Below, one piece after another: positions 35,274 through 46,163 of a stretch of 64,000 nt of DNA. Numbering within the stretch: the stretch's first letter is position 1; each line of letters opens with the position of its first letter. This stretch comes from Streptomyces sp. A 4/2. GTDB lineage: Bacteria > Actinomycetota > Actinomycetes > Streptomycetales > Streptomycetaceae. The notes under the pieces are model-generated. The model was not told the origin of the DNA and made no database searches. It saw only the letters and a list, made by a program, of their open reading frames with translations. The stretch spans positions 1-64,000 of the forward strand of contig NZ_CALNVW010000007.1 in assembly GCF_940670765.1 (NCBI RefSeq), written 5' to 3'. Position numbers and translations under genes: made by a program.

Positions 35274-36976
35274 CAGAACATGCTGTACCGCTGGGCGAGC
35301 GGCAGTTCGGCGGCCGGGGCGGGCTCCACGAGCTCCCCGTCGATGCGGATGGCGAAGGTCTCCGGGTCGACGTCGATGGCCGGGAGCGCGGTGTTGTTCG
35401 GCAGGTCCGCCTTGGTGAGGTGGCGGGTGGGCCGTACGGCGACCAACTCCCGTACCAGGCCCAGACGTTCGGCGAGCCCGTCCGCCAGTGCCGCCGGGGA
35501 GACGAAGCTGACCGACAGGTGCGGGGCGGCTTCGGCGGCGGCGGTGGCACGCAGCAGGACCGGCTGGGTGGTGGGGATCGCCGCGTTGGCGTCGCCGAGG
35601 GCCGCGTACACCACCATGCCGCCCTTGAGCACGGCTGCGGGCCTGATGCCGAAGAAGGCGGGGTCCCAGAGCACCAGGTCGGCGAGTTTGCCCGGCTCGA
35701 CGGAGCCGACGACGTGGTCGATGCCGTGGGCGACGGCGGGGCAGATCGTGTACTTGGCGACGTAGCGGCGGGCGCGTTCGTTGTCGGCGGGGAGCGTGGT
35801 GCCCCGGTCGCCGAAGCGCTGCTTCATCACGTGGGCGACCTGCCAGGTGCGGCAGACGACCTCGCCGATCCGGCCCATCGCCTGGGCGTCGGAGGAGGTG
35901 ATGGAGAGGGCGCCGATGTCGTGCAGGACGTCTTCGGCGGCGATGGTGGTGGCGCGGATCCGGGACTCGGCGAAGGCCAGGTCCTCGGGGACGCGGGGGT
36001 TGAGGTGGTGGCAGACCATCAGCATGTCGAGGTGTTCGGCGACGGTGTTGACGGTGTGCGGGAGCGTCGGATTGGTGGACGCCGGGAGGATGTTGGGGTG
36101 GGAGGCGACGGTGATGATGTCGGGGGCGTGGCCGCCGCCCGCACCTTCGGCGTGGAAGACGTGGATGCCGCGTCCGGCGATGGCGTCCAGGGTGCCTTCG
36201 ACGTAACCGGCCTCGTTCAGGCTGTCGGCGTGCAGCGCGACCTGGAGTCCGTACGCGTCGGCCGCTTCCAGGGCGGCGTCGATGGCGGCCGGGGTGGCGC
36301 CCCAGTCCTCGTGGACCTTGTAGCCGCCGGCGCCGCCGAGCGCGGCCTCACGCAGGGCCTCTTCCCCGACGGTGGAGCCCTTGCCGAACAGCATGATGTT
36401 GAGCGGGACCCGGTCCAGGGACCGGTGCATCATCGCGAGGTTCCAGGCGCCGGGGGTGACGGTGGTGGCCTTGGACCCCTCGGTGGCACCGGTGCCGCCG
36501 CCGATCACGGTGGTGGTGCCGGTGGCGAGAGCCTCGTGGAGGGTCTCCGGCATCAGGAAGTGGACGTGGGTGTCGACGGCTCCGGCGGTCAGGATGCGGC
36601 CCTCGCCCGAGACGACGTCCGTGCCGGGGCCGATCACCAGGTCCGGGTGGACCCCGTCGCTCATGTCGGGGTTGCCGGAACGGCCGAGCGCGACGATCCG
36701 GCCCTCCCGGACGCCCACGTCGGTCTTGACGACGCCCCAGTGGTCGAGCACCACGACATTGGTGATGACGAGGTCGAGGGCTCCCTCCGCGTGCGGCGTG
36801 GTGGCCTGGGCCATCGATTCGCGGATGGACTTGCCGCCGCCGAACACGGCCTCGTCGCCGCCGAAGCAGCGGTCCTCCTCGACCTCGATCCAGAGGTCGG
36901 TGTCGGCGAGGCGGACCCGGTCCCCGGTGGTGGGGCCGTACAGCGCGGCGTAGGCGGCGCGCGTCATCCGGGCCAT
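35273..36976 (-). CDS. ureC: Urease alpha subunit
   Basis: This 567-residue catalytic subunit hydrolyses urea to ammonia and carbamate. Nickel ligands and active-site residues are intact. They are DTHVHFLMP (two His), [12 protein letters not shown] (the carbamylated Lys and a His), ALHADSLNE and [13 protein letters not shown] (His). MVCHHLNP carries the flap Cys-His, and [15 protein letters not shown] carries the last Asp ligand. Some surrounding residues deviate from the commonest bacterial sequence, for example HFLMP instead of HWICP. This suggests the second urease lineage found in some actinobacteria. Size is normal. Confidence 0.97.
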   Translation of the reverse strand: MARMTRAAYAALYGPTTGDRVRLADTDLWIEVEEDRCFGGDEAVFGGGKSIRESMAQATTPHAEGALDLVITNVVVLDHWGVVKTDVGVREGRIVALGRSGNPDMSDGVHPDLVIGPGTDVVSGEGRILTAGAVDTHVHFLMPETLHEALATGTTTVIGGGTGATEGSKATTVTPGAWNLAMMHRSLDRVPLNIMLFGKGSTVGEEALREAALGGAGGYKVHEDWGATPAAIDAALEAADAYGLQVALHADSLNEAGYVEGTLDAIAGRGIHVFHAEGAGGGHAPDIITVASHPNILPASTNPTLPHTVNTVAEHLDMLMVCHHLNPRVPEDLAFAESRIRATTIAAEDVLHDIGALSITSSDAQAMGRIGEVVCRTWQVAHVMKQRFGDRGTTLPADNERARRYVAKYTICPAVAHGIDHVVGSVEPGKLADLVLWDPAFFGIRPAAVLKGGMVVYAALGDANAAIPTTQPVLLRATAAAEAAPHLSVSFVSPAALADGLAERLGLVRELVAVRPTRHLTKADLPNNTALPAIDVDPETFAIRIDGELVEPAPAAELPLAQRYSMF

Positions 36977-36977
36977 G

Positions 36978-37295
36978 TCAGTCCTCCGTTCGTGCGGTGC
37001 GGGTGCCGGGCACTACGAGTCCGGGGACCCGCCGACGGCCGCCGAGCTCGACCAGGGTGACGTCGGCGCCGACTCCGGGTTCGAAGCGCAGTGAAGTACC
37101 GGACGGGATATCGAGTCGAAATCCCTCGGCGGCCGACCGGTCGAAAGTAAGTGCGGGATTCACGTCGGGGAAATGAAAATGCGATCCGACCTGAATGGGC
37201 CGGTCACCGTCATTCACCACGGCGAGTTGCAATCGAGTACGATTTTCATTGATTTCGAGTACGCCGGAACCGGTCCGGATCTCACCCGGGATCAC
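36978..37295 (-). CDS. ureB: Urease beta subunit
   Basis: This 105-residue structural subunit has the conserved MIPGEI start. Further family signatures are [20 protein letters not shown] and [15 protein letters not shown]. The C terminus is slightly extended and variable. The gene overlaps ureA by 4 nt and precedes ureC by 1 nt, the usual stoichiometric arrangement. Confidence 0.96.
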   Translation of the reverse strand: MIPGEIRTGSGVLEINENRTRLQLAVVNDGDRPIQVGSHFHFPDVNPALTFDRSAAEGFRLDIPSGTSLRFEPGVGADVTLVELGGRRRVPGLVVPGTRTARTED

Positions 37296-37594
37296 GGGAT
37301 GGGCGAGGTGATCGTGACGAGCTTCCGCCCGTCGGGAAAGGTCGCCTCGACCTGGACGTCGTGCAGCATCTCCGGTACACCTTCGAGCACTTCGGCGCGG
37401 GTCAGCACAGCTCTTCCGTCGCTCATCAGATCGGCGACGCGAGCACCCTCACGGGCCCGCTCCATGGCCCAGCAGGAAAGCAGCGCGACGGCCTCCGGAT
37501 AGTTGAGACGCACACCCCGTTCACGTCGGTCACGGGCAACCATTCCGGCAACACTCAGCAGCAATTTCTCCGTGTCGGACGGAGTGAGAAACAT
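37292..37594 (-). CDS. ureA: Urease gamma subunit
   Basis: This 100-residue gamma subunit starts [20 protein letters not shown] and contains [20 protein letters not shown] plus the C-terminal [20 protein letters not shown], all diagnostic. It is the first gene of ureA-ureB-ureC-ureF-ureG-ureD. GGAGG-like purines (GGAGGTTTCC) lie before the ATG at 37594. Confidence 0.97.
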   Translation of the reverse strand: MFLTPSDTEKLLLSVAGMVARDRRERGVRLNYPEAVALLSCWAMERAREGARVADLMSDGRAVLTRAEVLEGVPEMLHDVQVEATFPDGRKLVTITSPIP

Positions 37595-37832
37595 GGGAAA
37601 CCTCCGTGACGGCAGTCCCCGGAATTCCCGGAATCGCCACAGTCACTTCCCTCTTATAAACCTGCCGACGGGTTCATGGCAACTTTCACCACACCGCAAA
37701 AAGTCCCTTTCTGGGGTTATGACCCACTAAATACGGGCAAACTACCCCAAAATTTATACCCGCACGCCGCTCACCTGCGGACTTACCGAGAGACAGCACG
37801 CAGCGAGGCGACGGGGCCGGGGCCGGGAACGC
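37595..37832. promoter_or_regulatory. Urease operon promoter region
   Basis: This 238-bp gap is unusually AT-rich for this genome (CTTATAAACC, AAATACGGGCAAAC, AAAATTTATACC). It must hold the promoter of ureA. No nitrogen-regulator (GlnR-type) box was confidently identified. Confidence 0.5.
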
Positions 37833-38528
37833 TCAGGACGGCGTACGGGCCGCAGCCGCGAGGAGCCTGGCCGTGTCCTCGGCGCCGAGCTGGAGCGCCC
37901 CGCCGACCGTCGCGAGCACCTCACGCTCCGCCGGGCTGTACGGGCCGTCGGCGAGGGCGATGCGGGCGCCCTGGAGCAGGATCGACTCCCGGCCCACCGG
38001 GGCGAGATGCGGGGCCAGCGGCTGGAGCGCCTCGTGCAGCTCGATGGTGAGGGCGGCGCCGCACGGCTCGGCGTCGGTGACGAAACGGCCGGTGTCGGCG
38101 GCGAGCGCGTCCACCAGGGCGGTCAGCTGCTCCTCGGTGCACTCGTCGAACCCCGCGGCCCTGACGGTGGCGACCGCGGCCTCGGTGACCGCGTGGGAGG
38201 CGGCGCCGCCCGCGGTGAGCACGGCGAGCGTGACCGTGTGGACGGCGTCGCGCAGCATCGCCGAGAAGCGGGTGGTGGTGGGGTGGTCGAGGGAGTCGGT
38301 GGGGAACCTCGTCCGGCAGGCCGCGCATTCGATCACCGGGCCGGTGACCCCGCGCGGGAGAAGCGGGACACCGAGCACGGTCAGGCGCCGACGGCCGGTG
38401 CGGCGGCGGTAGTTGCGGTCGCCGCCGCAGTCCGCACAGAAGAACTCGCCGTCGCCGACGGTGTCCCAGGAGGTGCGGACGGCCCAGACGATCGACTTCT
38501 TGCCGCTCCGTCCTCGGACTGGCAGCAC
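37833..38528 (-). CDS. TerB-like protein with zinc ribbon
   Basis: This protein of about 231 residues has an N-terminal zinc-ribbon-like region (FFCADCGGDRNY and IECAACRTRFP). The C-terminal helical domain resembles the tellurite-resistance TerB family (ARIALADGPYSPAEREVL, TVGGALQLGAEDT). The function of these stand-alone proteins is unknown; they are often linked to metal or membrane stress. The GTG at 38528 was chosen for its GGAGG 6 nt upstream; a longer frame to 38627 lacks such a site. Confidence 0.8.
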   Translation of the reverse strand: MLPVRGRSGKKSIVWAVRTSWDTVGDGEFFCADCGGDRNYRRRTGRRRLTVLGVPLLPRGVTGPVIECAACRTRFPTDSLDHPTTTRFSAMLRDAVHTVTLAVLTAGGAASHAVTEAAVATVRAAGFDECTEEQLTALVDALAADTGRFVTDAEPCGAALTIELHEALQPLAPHLAPVGRESILLQGARIALADGPYSPAEREVLATVGGALQLGAEDTARLLAAAARTPS

Positions 38529-38832
38529 GACCCACCTCCGTAACACCCCGGCAACGCTCCGTTGCGCTGCGCTCCACTCCGCCGCCGTGCACCGTTGACC
38601 GGTGGGACACAGCGCCGTCATGTGCACGTGATGTTAGCCACATCGGTGATGCGACGTCAGCACCCTGACCGGAGTTGGCTCGGTCCCGGCCACCGCTGCG
38701 GGCGACCGGGACCGGGAAAAGTGGAGGTCACACGGGATTCGTACGAACGGGATCACCGAAATGTGCCATCGGTCCCCCGCATGGAAACAGCCGTGCTCGT
38801 GGCCCGATCCCGCACCGGGCCCACGAAGGGGG

Positions 38833-40724
<1,892 letters not shown>

Positions 40725-40883
40725 GATGTTCCGCAGCCTAGCCCAGCGGCGCCGAGAACGCCGCAGCCGTATCAGTATGCGGGATCTCCGATAGGTAAAG
40801 AGAGACGGGTTCCCGGTCACTCGTTCTCGTCAATCTCCGTCGCAACCGGTGACAACTCACTTACCCACTGCCACATTACAGAG

Positions 40884-41957
40884 ATGAACGCACACCCGGT
40901 CTTCTGCACGATCATCCCGCCGCACATCCTCGACAAGCTTGCCCAGGCCGACGACCCCGCGCTCTCCGAACCGGCCCGCCGCACCATGGAGGCGGACGCC
41001 GCCCACCGCGTCCGCCGTGCGGCCGTGGCCACCGCCCTCGCCGCCGAAGCCGTCACGGACACGGCAGCCGACGCCGCCGCCGAGAAGACTCCGAAGCGCA
41101 CCATCTACGACGCGGAGCACGGCACGTCCCTGCCGGGCAAGAAGGTCCGCGGCGAGGGCGACCAGCCCGGCAGCGACGCCACCGTCAACCGCGCGTACGC
41201 GGGGCTCGGCGCCACCTTCGAGCTCTATCTGAAGGTGTACGGGCGGTACTCGATCGACGGCCGCGGGCTGCCGCTCGACGCGAGCGTCCACTACGACCAG
41301 AAGTACAACAACGCCTTCTGGGACGGCAAGCAGATGGTGTTCGGGGACGGGGACGGGAAGGTCTTCCTCGACTTCACCATCCCGGTGGACGTCATCGGCC
41401 ACGAACTCACCCACGGCGTGACGCAGTACACGGCGAACCTTGAGTACTCCGGCCAGTCCGGCGCGCTCAACGAATCCGTCTCGGACGTCTTCGGCACGCT
41501 CATCAAGCAGTACGCCCTGGGCCAGACCGCCGACCGGGCCGACTGGCTGATCGGCGCCGGGCTGCTGGCGCCGCACGTCCACGGGGTCGCGCTGCGCTCC
41601 ATGAAGGCTCCCGGCACGGCGTACGACGATCCGTCGCTCGGCAAGGACCCGCAGCCCGCGACGATGGCGAACTACGTCAGCACCACCCAGGACAACGGCG
41701 GTGTCCACCTCAACTCCGGCATCCCCAACCACGCGTTCTACCTGCTGGCCACCGCACTCGGCGGCAAGGCGTGGGAGCGGGCCGGGCAGGTCTGGTACGA
41801 CACCCTGACGGGCGGCCACCTGCCGGCCGGTGCGACCTTCGCGGACTTCGCCCGGCTGACCGTCGCAGCGGCGCGCACCCGCTTCGGCGGCAGCAGCGAC
41901 GAGCAGGAGGCGGTACTGAAGGCCTGGTCCACGGTCGGTGTCCCGACGGGCGCATAG
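40884..41957 (+). CDS. M4 family (protealysin-type) metalloprotease
   Basis: This 357-residue zinc protease has the HELTH motif (zinc ligands and catalytic Glu) and GALNESVSDVFG with the third ligand. GGVHLNSGIPNHAFYLL, also diagnostic of M4 proteases, follows. The N terminus is a short protealysin-type propeptide (CTIIPPHILDKLAQ) instead of a signal peptide, so the enzyme probably acts inside the cell or is exported by an unknown route. The TAG stop (41955-41957) lies inside the terminal repeat of a MITE. An emfourin-type inhibitor gene follows on the far side of the element. Confidence 0.94.
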   Translation: MNAHPVFCTIIPPHILDKLAQADDPALSEPARRTMEADAAHRVRRAAVATALAAEAVTDTAADAAAEKTPKRTIYDAEHGTSLPGKKVRGEGDQPGSDATVNRAYAGLGATFELYLKVYGRYSIDGRGLPLDASVHYDQKYNNAFWDGKQMVFGDGDGKVFLDFTIPVDVIGHELTHGVTQYTANLEYSGQSGALNESVSDVFGTLIKQYALGQTADRADWLIGAGLLAPHVHGVALRSMKAPGTAYDDPSLGKDPQPATMANYVSTTQDNGGVHLNSGIPNHAFYLLATALGGKAWERAGQVWYDTLTGGHLPAGATFADFARLTVAAARTRFGGSSDEQEAVLKAWSTVGVPTGA

Positions 41958-42173
41958 GCCGTGTTTTGAAAGTAGCGTCGTCCGCCCGAAGGGCGGGCGC
42001 CGCGGTGCCTGGTGCGTGCGATCGCAAGGCGCCGGAGAGTCCTCGTAGCGGAGCTACGAGGACTCTCCGGCAACGCCGCGAGCAATGGGGTCTCCCCTGT
42101 TCGAGCGAAGCCGAGAACTTGGGGAAGTGCCAGGCACCGCGGCGCAGGCGGGACTTTCAAAACACGGCCTATG
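41953..42173. mobile_element. MITE-like palindromic element
   Basis: This 221-bp element has perfect 21-bp terminal inverted repeats, CATAGGCCGTGTTTTGAAAGT and its complement. A TA dinucleotide at each end could be the target duplication. Inside are nested inverted repeats: CCGCGGTGCCTGG/CCAGGCACCGCGG (42000-42012, 42130-42142) and a 17-bp perfect hairpin CCGGAGAGTCCTCGTAG with a CGGAG loop (42032-42070). It encodes no protein, so mobilisation in trans by a transposase with matching ends is expected. It separates a protease gene from its inhibitor gene and supplies the protease stop codon. Confidence 0.9.
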
Positions 42174-42189
42174 GAGTAGAACGGTTCCC

Positions 42190-42456
42190 ATGCGTATCCA
42201 AGTAAGGCGCACGGGAGGCTTCGCCGGTATCGAGCGCCGGGCCGAGGTGGACACCTCGGCCCGGCCCGATGCGGACGAGTGGCACACCCTCGCCGAGAAG
42301 GCGGTGACCTCCGGCCACGCCGCCCCACCGGCCGGAGTGCCGGACGGCTTCCACTACCGGCTCACGGTGGACGACCGGACGGTGTACTGCACGGACCCCC
42401 AACTCACCGAGCCGCAGCGGACGCTGATCTCACGGCTGCTGAAAGAAGGTGCGTGA
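42190..42456 (+). CDS. Emfourin-type M4 protease inhibitor
   Basis: This 88-residue protein matches the protealysin inhibitor (emfourin) family: MRIQVRRTGGFAGIERRAEV at the N terminus and GFHYRLTVDDRTVYCTDPQL at the C-terminal half. In other bacteria the gene directly follows an M4 protease gene and the product binds the protease tightly. Here 232 bp and a MITE intervene. Only GGAG at 13 nt upstream, at the element's edge, can serve as ribosome binding site. Expression may therefore be reduced or uncoupled from the protease. Confidence 0.88.
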   Translation: MRIQVRRTGGFAGIERRAEVDTSARPDADEWHTLAEKAVTSGHAAPPAGVPDGFHYRLTVDDRTVYCTDPQLTEPQRTLISRLLKEGA

Positions 42457-42483
42457 GACGGCGCGTTCGGTTTGGATGGCCGG

Positions 42484-43293
42484 ATGCCCTCCGACACCCG
42501 CTCCACTCTCGACGCCCTTGAGCAGTACTACGACACGGTCCCCCGATCCGGTGCGCGCACCGAGGACTTCGGCCCGCTGACTCTCTTCGTACGGGAAGGA
42601 GCGGGCTGGCCCTTCTATGCGCGCCCCACACGGCTCTGGTCCGGTGCCGCGACCACCGCGGCGGACGTCGACCGGGTGAGGGCGCGCCAGCGGGAGGTGG
42701 GCGCACCGGAGGCGTTCGAGTGGGTGGCCGAGACAACTCCCCTCCTGCGCAAGGCCGTTGAGGAGTCCGGCCTGGAGGTCCACGAGCACCCGCTGATGGT
42801 GCTGGACCCGTCGGCCCCGACGCGCGCGCCGCACCCCTCGGTACGTGTGCTGGACGCGGCGGACCCGCTGCTGTCCGCCGCGCTGGCCGTCCCGCAGCTG
42901 GCCTTCGCGGCGCCCGGCACAGCGGTGGGGGACGCGGGGCCCGCCGAGCTGGCACGGGAGATCGCCGCCCGCCTCGGCGACGGCCGGGTGGAGAACACCG
43001 CCGCACGGATCCGGACCGGGCGGACGACGGTCGCCGCGGCCCTCGGGGACGGCTCGGTCCTCTGCTCCGGCATGCACAACCCGGTGGACGAGGTCACCGA
43101 GATCGTCGCCGTGGGCACCCTGCCGTCCGCGCGACGGCAGGGCCTGGGGCTCGCGGTGACCGCGGCGCTGGCCGCGGACGCGCGGGCGCGCGGCGTGGGG
43201 ACGGTGTTCCTGTCCGCCGGGGACGAGGACGTGGCACGGATGTACGGGCGGCTGGGGTTCTGCCGGGTGGCCACGGCGCTGATCGCCGAGTAG
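42484..43293 (+). CDS. GNAT-family N-acetyltransferase
   Basis: This 269-residue protein has a C-terminal GNAT domain with the acetyl-CoA-binding motif GTLPSARRQGLGLAVTAALA. The last strand-helix reads GTVFLSAGDEDVARMYGRLG. The N-terminal half is a degenerate second GNAT-like fold, as in many two-domain actinobacterial members. The substrate is unknown. The ATG at 42484 was chosen; an in-frame TTG 12 nt earlier is unlikely. Confidence 0.88.
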   Translation: MPSDTRSTLDALEQYYDTVPRSGARTEDFGPLTLFVREGAGWPFYARPTRLWSGAATTAADVDRVRARQREVGAPEAFEWVAETTPLLRKAVEESGLEVHEHPLMVLDPSAPTRAPHPSVRVLDAADPLLSAALAVPQLAFAAPGTAVGDAGPAELAREIAARLGDGRVENTAARIRTGRTTVAAALGDGSVLCSGMHNPVDEVTEIVAVGTLPSARRQGLGLAVTAALAADARARGVGTVFLSAGDEDVARMYGRLGFCRVATALIAE

Positions 43294-43328
43294 CCGAGAG
43301 CCCTCGCCACAGCTGGGCATACCGCAGT

Positions 43329-43583
43329 ATGGTGACACCTGTGACCACTAAGAAGATCACCATCACCTTGCCGGAAGAACTGCTGGAGTCAGCCCGCGAG
43401 CTGACATCCAACATCTCCGGTTATGCGGCGGAGGCCCTCACGCGCAAGATCAAGCGGGATCTGCTCGCTGAGGATCTGCGCCGCTACGAGGAAGAGCACG
43501 GGGCCTTCACCGAGGAGGAAATGGCTCAGGCACACGCCCGGCTGTACGCCGCAGACGCCGCCCGGGACAAGGACGCTGCGTGA
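43329..43583 (+). CDS. Antitoxin of a VapBC-like pair (ribbon-helix-helix)
   Basis: This 84-residue protein begins with a ribbon-helix-helix DNA-binding segment (TTKKITITLPEELLESAREL, then ISGYAAEALTRKI) and ends in an acidic tail expected to bind the toxin. The toxin gene starts 4 nt before its stop (GTGA overlap). Such antitoxins also repress their own operon. The start may be ATG 43329 or GTG 43341. Confidence 0.88.
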   Translation: MVTPVTTKKITITLPEELLESARELTSNISGYAAEALTRKIKRDLLAEDLRRYEEEHGAFTEEEMAQAHARLYAADAARDKDAA

Positions 43584-43978
43584 CACCGTTCGCCACGATC
43601 GTCCTCGACTCGGAAGGGCTCTCCGCCTGGATCGGGCAGGACCGCAGCACTCTCGCCTTGCTGAAAGCAGCAGAGCAGACCGAGACCAACCTGGTGATCA
43701 GTGCCAACACCATCATCGAGGTCACCCACGCGGCAACGAACATGGCTCGCCTGAGCTGGGTCCTTTCCCGCACCACGGTGGAACCGGTCACGGAACAGAG
43801 CGCCAAAGCTGCGGCACGTCTCCTCGAAGACGCCGGACTGCACGGCCACAAGTACGCCATTGACGCCACGGTCGCCGAGGCTGCTCTACGGCAGCCCGGC
43901 CCCGTCGCACTCCTGACGTCGGACGTCGACGACATGTCGAAACTGTGCCGCGGCCGGATCCGACTCATCAGCATCTGA
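43580..43978 (+). CDS. PIN-domain ribonuclease toxin, VapC-like
   Basis: This 132-residue PIN-domain protein has the expected acidic residues. They are VLDSEGLSAW (first Asp), ANTIIEV (Glu), AIDATVAEAAL (Asp) and LLTSDVDDMSKL (Asp). The domain cleaves RNA in a metal-dependent way in VapC toxins. Overlap with the antitoxin gene indicates coupled translation. All catalytic positions appear intact. Confidence 0.88.
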   Translation: MTPFATIVLDSEGLSAWIGQDRSTLALLKAAEQTETNLVISANTIIEVTHAATNMARLSWVLSRTTVEPVTEQSAKAAARLLEDAGLHGHKYAIDATVAEAALRQPGPVALLTSDVDDMSKLCRGRIRLISI

Positions 43979-44082
43979 CGCCCCTGCGGCTGCATGGCTG
44001 ATCCGGTGATCCGGTCACGAGGGGCCGACCTGAGTCGCCGCGGCACGCGTCAGGACATCCGCGGCAACGCATCACAACAGGC

Positions 44083-45024
44083 TCAGAACCCCAGCTTCCG
44101 CAGCTGCTTCGGGTCCCGCTGCCAGTCCTTCGCCACCTTCACGTGCAGGTCCAGGAAGACCGGCGTGCCCAGCAGGGCCTCGATCTGTTTGCGGGACTTC
44201 ATGCCCACGTCCTTCAGCCGTGCGCCCTTCGGGCCGATGATGATGCCCTTCTGGCTGGGCCGCTCGATGTAGACGTTCGCGTGGATGTCGAGGAGCGGCT
44301 TGTCCGCCGGGCGGTTCTCACGCGGCAGCATCTCCTCGACGACGACCGCGATGGAGTGCGGCAGCTCGTCCCGTACGCCTTCCAGCGCCGCTTCCCGGAT
44401 CAGCTCCGCCACCATCACCATCTCCGGCTCGTCCGTGAGGTCGCCCTCCGGGTAGAGCGGCGGGCTGAGCGGGAGCAGCGGGGCGATGAGGTCGGCCAGC
44501 AGGGAGACCTGCTGGTCGCCGACGGCCGAGACCGGGATGATCTCGGCCCACTCGAAGCCCAGCTCCGTGGCGAGCTGGTCGATCGCGATGAGCTGTTCGG
44601 CCAGCTGCTTGCTGTCGACCAGGTCGGTCTTGGTGACGACGGCGATCTTCGGGGTCTTCTTGATCCCGGCGAGTTCCTTGGCGATGAACTTGTCGCCGGG
44701 GCCGAGCTTCTGGTCGGCGGGCACGCAGAAGCCGATGACGTCCACTTCGGCCCAGGTCGTCCGTACGACGTCGTTGAGACGCTCGCCCAGCAGCGTGCGC
44801 GGCTTGTGGAGGCCGGGGGTGTCCACCAGGATCAGCTGCGCGTCGGGGCGGTGCACGATGCCGCGCACCGTGTGGCGGGTGGTCTGCGGGCGGCTGGAGG
44901 TGATCGCCACCTTCTTGCCGACGAGAGCGTTCGTGAGAGTGGACTTGCCCGCGTTGGGACGGCCGACGAAGCAGGCGAAACCGGCCCGGTGGGCGGCTTC
45001 GGGTGACTGGGTGTGAACGCTCAT
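44083..45024 (-). CDS. era: GTPase Era
   Basis: This 313-residue GTPase acts in 16S rRNA maturation and 30S assembly. The G boxes are clear: GRPNAGKST, TTRHT, DTPG, TKTD. The C-terminal KH domain contains IIIGPKGARLKDVG. The ATG at 45024 is preferred; an ATG 9 nt upstream is in frame. In Streptomyces era lies in the same neighbourhood as ybeY, phoH and a CNNM protein, as here. Confidence 0.98.
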   Translation of the reverse strand: MSVHTQSPEAAHRAGFACFVGRPNAGKSTLTNALVGKKVAITSSRPQTTRHTVRGIVHRPDAQLILVDTPGLHKPRTLLGERLNDVVRTTWAEVDVIGFCVPADQKLGPGDKFIAKELAGIKKTPKIAVVTKTDLVDSKQLAEQLIAIDQLATELGFEWAEIIPVSAVGDQQVSLLADLIAPLLPLSPPLYPEGDLTDEPEMVMVAELIREAALEGVRDELPHSIAVVVEEMLPRENRPADKPLLDIHANVYIERPSQKGIIIGPKGARLKDVGMKSRKQIEALLGTPVFLDLHVKVAKDWQRDPKQLRKLGF

Positions 45025-45120
45025 GGCGCCCATTGTCCCCGATCGGCCGGTACGCGCCGACCAGGTGTCCGTGAGGTGAGTTCCCGGTGGCCCTCTGGCC
45101 TGCGGAACAAGCCGGGAACA

Positions 45121-45164
45121 CGGGGTACGCCCTGCCCCCCGGGGCAGCGGCAGGGCGTACCCCG
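45121..45164. terminator. Strong hairpin terminator
   Basis: A perfect 16-bp inverted repeat, CGGGGTACGCCCTGCC and GGCAGGGCGTACCCCG, with a 12-nt loop ends 2 nt before the stop of the minus-strand surface-protein gene. It should terminate that operon before era. Confidence 0.85.
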
Positions 45165-45165
45165 G

Positions 45166-46107
45166 TCAGGACGGGCGCACGCGACCCCGGCGCACTCTGA
45201 CCGCCACCGCACCGGCCACCGCGCCGGCCAGCAGGATCCCGGCGGCCAGCCAGGGCAGCGCGAAGAACGACGCGCTCGCGGATTCCTTGAGGTCCTTGGT
45301 GTGCGCGGTCAGCGTCACCTCGCCCCAGTCGAACTGCGGGGCGTCCTGCCACGGCTCGCTGAGCCTGACCTTCTGGCCGGGCAGCAGCTCGGACGGGGTC
45401 TTCTTGAGGCCGCGGGCCAGCAGCGTACGGCCGAAGAGTCCCTGTGCCTTCAGGCCGACCTCGGGGGAGAGGGTGACGTTGCCGGTGTTGTGCAGGGTGT
45501 ACGAGATGACCGTGCGGCTCGCTCCCGTGCCGGGTACCAGCGGCTGCTGGTGGGCGAGCTTCACGCCTTCGACGGCGATGCCGGTCACGGTGGGGCCCGT
45601 CACCCGCAGATAGACCCGCGCGCCCACGGCCCACCGGACCCCGACGGCGACCGGGCCGCCGGCCTGGTCCACCCGCTCGTCGAGTGCGACCAGCGCGCCG
45701 GGGTGGTCGCCGGGCTCCGCGTTCTGCGGGACGGTGAGTGTGAAGGGCACGGTCACGGAGGCGTGCGGCGGGACGGTGAGCTTCGGCCGGTCGGTGCGGA
45801 CCCAGGCGCCGATGCCGTGCTGCGGCTCCTTCGGACCGCGTACGGCGAAGCCGCCGTCGCGGTCGGTGTTGTAGGCGTCGGCTCCGTACAGCAGGAAGGT
45901 CAGCGGCTGCGCGGTCTTGTTGGCCACGGTGACCTTGTCCCTGATGACCTCGCCGGGATCGGCGGAGAGCGAGAAGTAGGGGCGCTGGGCCGCCTTCGAC
46001 GCGGTGGGGTAGACGGACCAGCTGCCGTTGTCGGCGGCGTGGGCGGACGTGACCGGCAGGGCCAGTGCGGTGAGAAGAACCAGGAGGAGTGCAAAAAGCT
46101 TGCGCAC
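45166..46107 (-). CDS. DUF916/WxL-like cell-surface protein
   Basis: This 313-residue exported protein has a signal peptide (MRKLFALLLVLLTALALPVT...AHA) and Ig-like domains of the WxL-associated DUF916 type (YFSLSADPGEVIRDKVTVAN, QPLTFLLYGADAYNTDRDGG, QNAEPGDHPGALVA). A C-terminal transmembrane helix followed by RVRRGRVRP anchors it. Related proteins in Gram-positive bacteria sit at the cell wall with WxL-type partners. The adjacent upstream gene encodes a large exported Ig-like protein, a likely partner. Start is GTG at 46107. Confidence 0.85.
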   Translation of the reverse strand: MRKLFALLLVLLTALALPVTSAHAADNGSWSVYPTASKAAQRPYFSLSADPGEVIRDKVTVANKTAQPLTFLLYGADAYNTDRDGGFAVRGPKEPQHGIGAWVRTDRPKLTVPPHASVTVPFTLTVPQNAEPGDHPGALVALDERVDQAGGPVAVGVRWAVGARVYLRVTGPTVTGIAVEGVKLAHQQPLVPGTGASRTVISYTLHNTGNVTLSPEVGLKAQGLFGRTLLARGLKKTPSELLPGQKVRLSEPWQDAPQFDWGEVTLTAHTKDLKESASASFFALPWLAAGILLAGAVAGAVAVRVRRGRVRPS

Positions 46108-46163
46108 GGTGCGGACCCCCAGGGGTGAGGGGTGGGCCGGGGCAGCCCCGGCCCACCGGCCGG

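Noticed and set aside
44318..46156. 612-codon minus-strand frame over era and the DUF916-type gene
   Set aside because: It lies in a different frame from both real genes and contains only Arg/Gly/Pro-rich sequence.
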